A stretch of DNA of 6,770 nt, from the NCBI GenBank assembly GCA_012517755.1, contig JAAYUH010000075.1, positions 1-6,770 of the forward strand. The letters are read 5' to 3'. This document shows, one piece after another, positions 1 to 5,511 of the stretch (its first letter is position 1; the number at the start of each line of letters is the position of its first letter). Under the pieces are notes generated by a model, which was given only the letters and a program-made list of their open reading frames with translations, was not told the origin of the DNA and searched no databases. The stretch is from a bacterium (GTDB lineage Bacteria > Caldisericota > Caldisericia > B22-G15). Position numbers and translations under genes: made by a program.

Positions 1-824
1 CAACATTAAATCCTTCAAGATATTTTAATTTATCTAAAATCGGAGCCATAGCTCCTAATTATTATGCAAATATTGTTGTTTTCTCAGATTTAAATAATTT
101 TGAACCTCTACTTGTTTTTCATAAAGGTAATCTTGTTGCAAAAGAGGGAGTCCCAATGTTCTCTTATGAAAAAACAAAATCTGAGGGAGGAGTAAAAAAT
201 ACTATAAACATTAAAACCTTAACATATGATAAGATTAAAATTAAAGCTTTGAATGATTCTATAAATGTAATAGGTGCTTCTTCAAAATCTTTAATAACTG
301 AAAGATATATTTTAAAAGCAAAAATTGAAGATGGATATATTGTATCAGATACAAAAAGAGATATTTTAAAAATAGTTGTAGTTGAAAGACATAAGGCAAC
401 TGGGAATGTAGGAGTAGGATTTATAAGAGGATTTAAATTAAAAGAAGGAGCAATAGCATCTTCAATCGCTCATGATCATCATAATATTATATCAATAGGA
501 GCAAATGATAAAGATATTTTGCTTTCTATTTCTATACTTGAATCTTACGGTGGAGGAATATCAATTGCAAAGAATGGTAAAATTTTACATTTATTATCAC
601 TTCCTTATGGTGGTTTGATGACAGACAAAAGTGCAAAAGAGGTTAATGAAGAATATAATAGATTGCTTTTTATAGCAAACAAACTTGGAATTGAACTTGA
701 GGATCCTTTTATGACTCTCTCTTTTATGGCACTACCTGTTATTCCTCATCTTAAAATAACAGATATAGGTTTGGTTGATACAGACAATTTTAAAGTTATA
801 TCAATTTTTGATGTTGGAGGATAA
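1..824 (+). CDS. ade: Adenine deaminase, C-terminal part (5' end outside window)
   Basis: Adenine deaminase hydrolyses adenine to hypoxanthine and ammonia in the cytoplasm, in purine salvage or catabolism. The frame is open from the left edge: complete codons start at base 3, and the preceding partial codon (xCA) fits Ala. The ATG at 156 is therefore internal, not the start. About 273 residues are visible. Residues 1-51 read TLNPSRYF...GAIAPNYYANIVVF...VFHKGNLVAKEG, the usual end of an amidohydrolase barrel and return to its small beta domain (NPAxYF, GxIAPGxxADxVV). The rest matches the adenine deaminase C-terminal domain: GVGFIRGFKLKEGAIASSIAHDHHN (in two parts, AHDHHN at visible residues 156-161), a GGG turn, LPYGGLMTD, and the ending PFMTLSFMALPVIPHLKITDIGLVD. 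Family members are about 570-600 residues, so about half is missing, including the N-terminal metal-binding histidines; integrity there cannot be judged. It heads the visible operon, with the next gene starting 2 bases after its TAA. Confidence 0.93.
   Translation, partial: TLNPSRYFNLSKIGAIAPNYYANIVVFSDLNNFEPLLVFHKGNLVAKEGVPMFSYEKTKSEGGVKNTINIKTLTYDKIKIKALNDSINVIGASSKSLITERYILKAKIEDGYIVSDTKRDILKIVVVERHKATGNVGVGFIRGFKLKEGAIASSIAHDHHNIISIGANDKDILLSISILESYGGGISIAKNGKILHLLSLPYGGLMTDKSAKEVNEEYNRLLFIANKLGIELEDPFMTLSFMALPVIPHLKITDIGLVDTDNFKVISIFDVGG
816..820 (+). promoter_or_regulatory. Ribosome binding site of the amidohydrolase gene
   Basis: GGAGG lies six bases upstream of the ATG at 827, inside the last codons of the adenine deaminase gene. 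It supports the 827 start and suggests translational coupling of the two genes. Confidence 0.8.
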
Positions 825-826
825 AA

Positions 827-2191
827 ATGAAAATAATAGCTGGAGGGATGGTTTATTATAATGGAAAACTTGAAAATTTAGATATTTTGATTGATAAGGA
901 ATCAATAATAGGTATTGGTAAATTTTCTTCAGAAGGTAAAGAGATAATTGATGCAACAGGTTTAATAATTTTACCAGGTGGAATAGATATGCATGTTCAT
1001 TTTAATGACCCAGGTTTTACAAATAGAGAAGAGTTTGATAGTGGAAGTAAGGCAGCAATATCTTCAGGAATAACAACTATTGTAGATATGCCTTGTACAT
1101 CAATTCCACAAATAAAAAATAGGGAATCTCTTTTCATAAAATTAGATTCAATTAAAAACAAGGCTTTTTGTGATTATGCACTTTATGGTGGTATCACTGG
1201 AGATATGGTAAGGGAATCTAATTTTAATGATCTTTTAGAACTGTATGATGAAGGAGTTGTTGGTTTTAAAATTTATGGTTATTCGTCTGCACCTTATTAC
1301 GAACATCTAACTTATGGAGAGATGTATGATCTTTTTTCTTTTTTAAAAAATAGAGACATTCTATTTACAATTCATGCAGAGGATTTTTCAATCATAGACT
1401 ATTTTATGGAAAAGGTAAAAAAAGATAAAAATTTAAAAGGTGGAGAAGCATGGATAAAAGCGAGGCCATATTTAGCAGAACCAGTTTCAATCTGGAACAC
1501 TTCAAGATTTATTAAAGATACAAATTTAAAGTTACATATTGCACATATATCAACAAGTGAAGGTGTTAGGATAGTTAAAGAGAGAAAAGAGCAGGGAGTT
1601 AAAATTAGTTGTGAAGTAACTCCACATCATCTTTTATTAACACAAGACGATTTGATCAGAAATCCAAAACTTGTAAAAACCTCTCCAACTGTTAGATGTT
1701 ATGAGAATAAAGAACTATTATGGAAATATTTAGAAAATAAAATTATTGATTGTGTTGCATCTGATCACTTTTCTGGTGAATGGAAGAGTGAAAAAGATAA
1801 AGATGATATATTTGAAATTGCCTCTGGAATATCTGGAATTGATACTATTTTTCCAATTATTTTTTCAGAGGGAGTAGTAAAAAAAAGAATTTCGATAAAA
1901 AGATTTGTTGAGGTTATGAGCGAAAATCCTGCAAAAATTTTAAATATAAGTAAAAATAAAGGCGGAATAGAGGTTGGGAAAGATGCTGACCTTGTTTTTA
2001 TTGATTTGAAAAGAAAATGGAGGGTGAAAGGCAATCTATTTTATAGTAAAGGTAAATATACACCGTTTGAAAATTTTGAAATATTCGGAAAAGTTGTTAA
2101 AACAATTCTAAGAGGTGAGGTTGTTTTTGATGAAAGTAGGGGATTTCTAATTGAAGGTGGGTATGGAAAATGGATTAAAAGAGAATATTGA
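827..2191 (+). CDS. Cyclic amidohydrolase, allantoinase/dihydroorotase/hydantoinase group
   Basis: This 454-residue protein is a full-length metal-dependent amidohydrolase that should open a cyclic amide such as allantoin, dihydroorotate or a hydantoin. All expected binuclear metal ligands are visible: HVH (His56, His58), the Lys148 expected to be carboxylated (GFKIY), His183 (TIHAED), His240 (HIAHIS) and Asp313 (ASDH). Other family blocks are LPGGIDMHVHFNDPG, SSGITTIVDMP, CEVTPHHLLLTQDDL, KTSPTVR, MSENPAKILNI and GGIEVGKDADLVFID. The block after HVH reads FNDPG, nearer to allantoinase (FNEPG) than to dihydroorotase (FREPG, whose Arg helps bind the substrate carboxylate), and SDH is followed by FSG rather than the APH of dihydroorotases. 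YTPFENFEIFGKVVKTILRG near the C-terminus is also common in allantoinases. I therefore favour a ureide or hydantoin substrate over dihydroorotate, with moderate confidence. The two-base gap after adenine deaminase and a good ribosome site support this start and a role in purine or nucleobase breakdown. Confidence 0.85.
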   Translation: MKIIAGGMVYYNGKLENLDILIDKESIIGIGKFSSEGKEIIDATGLIILPGGIDMHVHFNDPGFTNREEFDSGSKAAISSGITTIVDMPCTSIPQIKNRESLFIKLDSIKNKAFCDYALYGGITGDMVRESNFNDLLELYDEGVVGFKIYGYSSAPYYEHLTYGEMYDLFSFLKNRDILFTIHAEDFSIIDYFMEKVKKDKNLKGGEAWIKARPYLAEPVSIWNTSRFIKDTNLKLHIAHISTSEGVRIVKERKEQGVKISCEVTPHHLLLTQDDLIRNPKLVKTSPTVRCYENKELLWKYLENKIIDCVASDHFSGEWKSEKDKDDIFEIASGISGIDTIFPIIFSEGVVKKRISIKRFVEVMSENPAKILNISKNKGGIEVGKDADLVFIDLKRKWRVKGNLFYSKGKYTPFENFEIFGKVVKTILRGEVVFDESRGFLIEGGYGKWIKREY

Positions 2192-2196
2192 CTTGA

Positions 2197-3072
2197 ATGA
2201 ATATAATAATTGAAAAAGAGTGGATAAAAACAAAAGATAATTTTATAAAAAATGGGAGAAAATTAATGGTTATAGGGGGTTCAGATTCAGGAAAATCAAC
2301 ATTTATTCTTTATCTTGCAAATGAAATTTTCAAAATTGGAAAAAAAGTTAGTGTTTTAGATTTGGATATAGGACAATCTAATATAGGTCCTCCTGGTACA
2401 ATAGGTTTTGGAATAGTTAGAGAAAATTTAAATAATTTATCTGAAATAGAACCTGAAAAAGCGTATTTTATTGGTGGAGTATCTCCTAAGGGTAATCTTT
2501 TACAATTAGTTATTGGTAGTTTCAAACTTTTAAAGGAAATGGAGAAAAAATTTTTAGATTATATATTGATAGATACAACAGGTTTAGTTAATGGCATGAT
2601 TGCAGAAGTTTTAAAACATAATAAAATTGAGGTTTTGGATCCTGATTATATTATTATTTTTGAAGATGAAAACGAGATAGATAATTTAATTAATCCTTTT
2701 ATTTATGAAAATAAAAAAATAATAAAAATAAAACCCTCATCAAATAGCATTGAAAGAACAAGGTTAGAGAGAATGGAGTATAGAAATAAAAAATTTAGAG
2801 AATATTTTTCAAATAGTAAAAGAATAAAAATTCATTTTAATGAAAATAATATTATTGGTTATGATTTAAAAAAATATACTCCACTTCAAAACTCAATAGT
2901 TGGACTTTTGGATAAAGATAGATTTCTTCTCTATCTTGGAATATTAGAAAGTATAGATAAAGATAGAGATTCAATGATAATTAGAGCACCGATAATTAAG
3001 GAAAAGGAGATAAAATTTATAAAATTTTCAAATTTATATTTCAATATGGTGTCTGACACCAAAATGACATAA
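2197..3072 (+). CDS. Clp1/GRC3-family P-loop polynucleotide 5'-hydroxyl kinase
   Basis: This 291-residue protein resembles the Clp1/GRC3/NOL9 family (COG1341), which phosphorylates 5'-hydroxyl ends of RNA or DNA using ATP. Visible motifs in order are Walker A GGSDSGKST (27-35; Lys33, Ser34), the family signature DLDIGQSNIGPPGTIG (55-70), DTTGLVNG (126-133) at the position of the eukaryotic TxGW clasp but with Leu for Trp, and an Arg-rich lid-like helix RTRLERMEYRNKKFREYF (187-204). A small C-terminal domain follows, with LQNSIVGLLDKDRFLLYLGILESID. The length is near that of short archaeal relatives; the large N-terminal domain of eukaryotic Clp1 is absent. An in-frame TGA at 2194-2196 directly precedes the ATG, which fixes the earliest possible start. 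No strong Shine-Dalgarno sequence is seen, so translation may be coupled to the amidohydrolase gene, which ends five bases earlier. The last codons (MVSDTKMT) are written by the palindrome at 3037-3071. The cellular substrate is unknown, and a role with the neighbouring catabolic genes is only inferred from position. Confidence 0.8.
   Translation: MNIIIEKEWIKTKDNFIKNGRKLMVIGGSDSGKSTFILYLANEIFKIGKKVSVLDLDIGQSNIGPPGTIGFGIVRENLNNLSEIEPEKAYFIGGVSPKGNLLQLVIGSFKLLKEMEKKFLDYILIDTTGLVNGMIAEVLKHNKIEVLDPDYIIIFEDENEIDNLINPFIYENKKIIKIKPSSNSIERTRLERMEYRNKKFREYFSNSKRIKIHFNENNIIGYDLKKYTPLQNSIVGLLDKDRFLLYLGILESIDKDRDSMIIRAPIIKEKEIKFIKFSNLYFNMVSDTKMT
3037..3071. repeat. Imperfect 35-bp palindrome with GGTGTC-T-GACACC core
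   Basis: The core at 3048-3060 is a perfect six-base inverted repeat around a central T at 3054; T3047 and A3061 add a seventh pair. The dyad continues imperfectly on both sides, 8 of 11 flanking positions pairing, so about 14 of 17 positions pair over 35 bp. TGACA occurs at 3054, 3065 and 3077, spaced 11 and 12 bases. The element overlaps the final 12 codons of the kinase gene. The core resembles short REP-type palindromes scattered in many bacterial genomes, but this window has only one copy, so repeat status is inferred. Confidence 0.6.
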
Positions 3073-3077
3073 TTTTT
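3037..3077 (+). terminator. Possible intrinsic terminator of the left operon
   Basis: The 35-bp dyad is followed by A and then five T's (3073-3077), as expected for a Rho-independent terminator for + strand transcription, and it sits at the end of the last gene of the operon, between convergent genes. Weak points are the AT-rich outer stem with three mismatches and the overlap with coding sequence. Read on the - strand, the stem has no clear T run after it, so termination of the opposing gene here is less convincing. Confidence 0.42.
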
Positions 3078-3083
3078 GACAGA

Positions 3084-4271
3084 TTATATTAAACCTAAAT
3101 CTTTTCCACCTTTATATAGTGCTCTTAAGGCTTTATCAATATCTTCTGAGGAGTGTGATGCCATAATACAAGAACGAAGTCTTGAAGTTCCAGGAGGTAT
3201 TGCAGGAGTTAGAATTGGAAATATTAAAATTCCCTCATCCCATAAAATCCTTGTGAGTTTAAGAGCAAGTTCATCATCTTTTAAAAGGATAGGTACAACT
3301 GCTGATTGAGTGTTCATTATATTATAACCCATTTTTTTAAGCTCTGAAGTGTAGTGATCTATATTTTCCCACAATTTTTTTATTCTCCATTTTTCTTCTT
3401 CTATAATATCAAAAGATACAATAGCAGCCATTACTTGTGGTGGAGGTAAGGCAGCAGAAAAAATATATGCTCTTGAATTATGTTTTATAAAATCTATTAA
3501 ATTTCTATCACCTGCTATATATCCTCCAACAGATGGTATTGTTTTTGAGAGTGTTCCCATATCAATATCAACTTCATTATAAATGTTAAAATATTCTTCA
3601 ATTCCTTTTCCATTTTCACCTAACACCCCGAGTGAATGAGCTTCATCAATCATTAGAATAGCATTATATTTTTTCTTTAATTCAATAAGTGCTGGAAGTG
3701 GAGTTATATCTCCATCCATTGAATAAACCGCATCAACAACTATTAGCTTTACACTGTCATCAGGAGTTTCTTTTAAAAGATCCTCAAGGTGCTCCATATC
3801 ATTATGATCAAATCTTATAAAGTCTGCTCTTGATTGAATTGCACCATCAACAATACTTGCATGGTCGTATTTATCGCAGAAAACATAATCATCTTTGGTC
3901 AATAGAGTTGAAATTGTTGTTAAATTTGTTACATATCCACTACTAAAGACTGCGCCTGCTTCTCTTTGCTTAAATTTTGCAATTCTCTCCTCAAGTTGGA
4001 TATGAAGTTTGGTTGTTCCTGCAAGAAGTCTTACTCCATGAGCACCTGTACTGAACTCATCAATTGCTTTTTTGCTTGCTTCATTTATTTTTGGATGATT
4101 TAAAAGTCCAAGATAAGAATAAGAACCAAACATAATCATATCTTTGCCTTCAACAATAACATGAGCATCATAAATTTTTTCAATAGGCGCTTGATAGAAA
4201 TATAAATTTCTTTTTTTTGCATCATTCAATCTTTCTAAAAATTTATCTATTCTTTCATTTAGGGGATTCAT
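3084..4271 (-). CDS. PLP-dependent alpha-oxoamine synthase (KBL/BioF/SPT-like)
   Basis: This 395-residue protein is a full-length fold-type I PLP enzyme. The family condenses an amino acid with an acyl thioester, usually with loss of CO2, to give an aminoketone; members include glycine C-acetyltransferase (Kbl), BioF and serine palmitoyltransferase. Visible features are the substrate-entry block FGSYSYLGL (48-56), TGAHGVRLLAGTTKLHIQLE (75-94), His137 in DHASIVDG (ring stacking over PLP), DEAHSLGVLG (209-218; Asp209 for the pyridine nitrogen, His212), the Schiff-base Lys243 in TLSKTIPSVGGYIAG, FSAALPPP (271-278) and GTSRLR (361-366) for carboxylate binding. RLLAGTTKLH differs from the FICGTQxxHKELE pattern I associate with Kbl and is nearer to BioF or serine palmitoyltransferase-like enzymes, so I give no symbol. 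An AAGGAGG five bases upstream supports the start. It is divergent from the alcohol dehydrogenase gene and converges on the kinase gene with an 11-bp gap. No biotin or threonine-dehydrogenase neighbour is visible to settle the substrate. Confidence 0.88.
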   Translation of the reverse strand: MNPLNERIDKFLERLNDAKKRNLYFYQAPIEKIYDAHVIVEGKDMIMFGSYSYLGLLNHPKINEASKKAIDEFSTGAHGVRLLAGTTKLHIQLEERIAKFKQREAGAVFSSGYVTNLTTISTLLTKDDYVFCDKYDHASIVDGAIQSRADFIRFDHNDMEHLEDLLKETPDDSVKLIVVDAVYSMDGDITPLPALIELKKKYNAILMIDEAHSLGVLGENGKGIEEYFNIYNEVDIDMGTLSKTIPSVGGYIAGDRNLIDFIKHNSRAYIFSAALPPPQVMAAIVSFDIIEEEKWRIKKLWENIDHYTSELKKMGYNIMNTQSAVVPILLKDDELALKLTRILWDEGILIFPILTPAIPPGTSRLRSCIMASHSSEDIDKALRALYKGGKDLGLI

Positions 4272-4276
4272 TAATT

Positions 4277-4283
4277 CCTCCTT
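4277..4283 (-). promoter_or_regulatory. Ribosome binding site of the oxoamine synthase gene
   Basis: On the - strand the sequence reads AAGGAGG, ending five bases before the ATG (complement of 4269-4271). It is a near-perfect Shine-Dalgarno sequence and decides the start. Confidence 0.85.
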
Positions 4284-4302
4284 AATAAAAATTACTTTTT
4301 TA

Positions 4303-4308
4303 ATTATA
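4303..4308 (-). promoter_or_regulatory. Candidate -10 box for the oxoamine synthase gene
   Basis: The - strand carries a perfect TATAAT about 31 bases upstream of the ATG, leaving room for a short leader containing the ribosome site. The matching -35 region (TTATTA or TATTAA, 17-18 bases further upstream) is weak. In such AT-rich DNA a TATAAT can arise by chance, but position and uniqueness support it. Confidence 0.5.
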
Positions 4309-4310
4309 CT
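4305..4310 (+). promoter_or_regulatory. Candidate -10 box for the alcohol dehydrogenase operon
   Basis: TATACT (five of six consensus bases) lies 45 bases before the ATG at 4356, with a weak TTAATA at 4282-4287 at 17-base spacing. It overlaps the opposite-strand TATAAT at 4303-4308, so the two promoters, if real, could not easily be used at the same time. This is a pattern match only; other AT-rich hexamers nearby are possible. Confidence 0.3.
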
Positions 4311-4344
4311 ATATTTGATAAAATTTTAATAAGTTTAATTATCT

Positions 4345-4350
4345 GGAGGT
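4345..4350 (+). promoter_or_regulatory. Ribosome binding site of the alcohol dehydrogenase gene
   Basis: GGAGGT lies five bases upstream of the ATG at 4356 and supports that start. Confidence 0.85.
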
Positions 4351-4355
4351 GTTTT

Positions 4356-5507
4356 ATGGAGTTCCAAATTTTTTTACCAACTAAAGTTTTTTTTGGAAAA
4401 GGAGATCTTTCAAAGATTAAAGAGATAAAAAATTTTTTAGGTAAGAGAGCATTGATAGTAACAGGACAAAAATCAACCAAAGTTAGTGGCTCTTTATCCA
4501 ATTTAATAAATTATCTAAAAGAAGTTGATGTTAATTTTGTTCTTTTTGATAAAGTTATTCCAAATCCAGATACTAAAATTGTTATTGAAGGTGGAGAAAA
4601 GTATATTGAAAATGATTGTACATCTATAATTGCAATTGGAGGTGGGAGTAGTATTGATGCTGCAAAAGCAATTGGTATTTATGCTGTTAACAGAGAAATA
4701 GCCCCCTTTTTAACTGGAGAAAAAGTTTTAAAAAACAAAATTCCAACTCTTGTTGCAATTCCAACTACTTCAGGGACTGGTTCTGAAGTGACAAAATTTG
4801 CAGTTATCACTTATGAAAATAAAAAACTTGCAATTACATCAGAATTAATAATTCCAGATTTTGCAATTCTTGATCCATTACTCACTTTAACAATGAATGA
4901 AAAAATTGTTAGAGATACAGGATTAGATGCTTTATCTCATGCACTTGAAGGTTTATTTTCAATTGGCTCAACTCCATTTTCTGATATTTTTGGTTATGAA
5001 TCAATAAAAATAATATACAAATATTTACCGAGGAGTTTTTCAAGTAGTGAGGATTTAGAGGCAAGAGAGATGATGCACCTCGCTTCAATGTATGCTGGAA
5101 TTCAAATATCTCATAGTGGAACAGGAATTGTTCATGCGATGGGATACCCTCTTACATTAAGATATGAATTTCCTCATGGTTATTCTAATGCGCTTCTTAT
5201 GCCATATGTTTTTAAATTTGAACTACCAAATGTATATGAAAAGATGGCTAAAGTTATTGAAGTTTTAGATTTATCAACAGGAGATAAATATAAAGATGCA
5301 GAAAAATTGATTGAATTATTGGTAAACCTCAACAAGATGATGAATGTTCCATTAAGTTTAAAGGATTTAGGTGTTGAAAAGAATGAATTAGAAATTTTTG
5401 CTGATGAAGTTGACAAAAATGAAAGATTAAAAAAAATTTCACCAAGAGCACCAAATTATGATGAAATATTATCTATTTACAAAAATGCATATTTAGGTGT
5501 ATTATAG
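4356..5507 (+). CDS. Iron-containing (group III) alcohol dehydrogenase
   Basis: This 383-residue cytoplasmic enzyme is expected to interconvert an alcohol and an aldehyde or ketone with NAD(P)H. The length is typical of the family. The N-terminal half has the dinucleotide-binding features: FGKGDLSKI (13-21), ALIVTG (32-37) and GGGSSIDAAKAIG (95-107), then IPTTSGTGSEVT (135-146). The C-terminal helical half carries the four metal ligands: Asp191 and His195 (DTGLDALSHALEG), His260 (GIVHAMGYPL) and His274 (FPHGYSNALLMP). All are present, so the enzyme should be active, probably with Fe2+. The alcohol substrate cannot be told from these motifs; 1,3-propanediol, butanol and lactaldehyde reductases share them. 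It is divergent from the oxoamine synthase gene, and an ABC permease gene begins four bases after its TAG, so it is probably the first gene of a transport operon. Whether it works on a product of the oxoamine synthase is a guess from adjacency. Confidence 0.93.
   Translation: MEFQIFLPTKVFFGKGDLSKIKEIKNFLGKRALIVTGQKSTKVSGSLSNLINYLKEVDVNFVLFDKVIPNPDTKIVIEGGEKYIENDCTSIIAIGGGSSIDAAKAIGIYAVNREIAPFLTGEKVLKNKIPTLVAIPTTSGTGSEVTKFAVITYENKKLAITSELIIPDFAILDPLLTLTMNEKIVRDTGLDALSHALEGLFSIGSTPFSDIFGYESIKIIYKYLPRSFSSSEDLEAREMMHLASMYAGIQISHSGTGIVHAMGYPLTLRYEFPHGYSNALLMPYVFKFELPNVYEKMAKVIEVLDLSTGDKYKDAEKLIELLVNLNKMMNVPLSLKDLGVEKNELEIFADEVDKNERLKKISPRAPNYDEILSIYKNAYLGVL
5495..5499 (+). promoter_or_regulatory. 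Weak ribosome binding site for the permease gene
   Basis: AGGTG lies 12 bases before the GTG at 5512, within the last codons of the dehydrogenase gene. The spacing is long, so translational coupling to the upstream stop may matter more. It is listed because it bears on the GTG start choice. Confidence 0.3.
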
Positions 5508-5511
5508 TTAG

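Noticed and set aside
156..158. ATG at 156 as the start of a separate 222-residue protein
   Set aside because: The same frame is open back to the left edge, and the 51 residues before this ATG match the conserved adenine deaminase core, so the ATG is an internal Met of a longer gene.
1765..2034. 89-residue - strand reading frame
   Set aside because: It lies wholly within the amidohydrolase gene, shows no recognisable family motif and has no evident ribosome site; it is a shadow of the + strand gene.
827..2191. Calling the amidohydrolase pyrC (dihydroorotase)
   Set aside because: The FNDPG and SDHFSG motifs lack residues typical of dihydroorotases, and no pyrimidine synthesis gene is adjacent.
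2310..2525. 71-residue - strand reading frame
   Set aside because: It lies opposite the conserved Clp1 signature region of the kinase gene, which explains the open frame; no independent support.
3076..3309. 77-residue + strand reading frame beyond the kinase gene
   Set aside because: It is the antisense of the conserved C-terminus of the oxoamine synthase (GTSRLR region) and shows no protein family signal of its own.
3084..4271. Naming the oxoamine synthase kbl or bioF
   Set aside because: The active-site motifs identify the family only; the substrate-linked motifs do not clearly match either, and no threonine dehydrogenase or biotin gene is nearby.
4299..4342. Direct repeat TTTAATTAT (4299-4307 and 4334-4342) as an operator
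   Set aside because: Nine bases of pure A/T in a very AT-rich spacer are expected by chance; no dyad symmetry or known regulator site was recognised.
4304..4501. 65-residue - strand reading frame over the alcohol dehydrogenase start
   Set aside because: It is antisense to the dehydrogenase N-terminus and would overlap the divergent control region; no ribosome site or motif.
5180..5416. 78-residue - strand reading frame
   Set aside because: It lies entirely antisense to the dehydrogenase C-terminal half, with low-complexity composition and no support.
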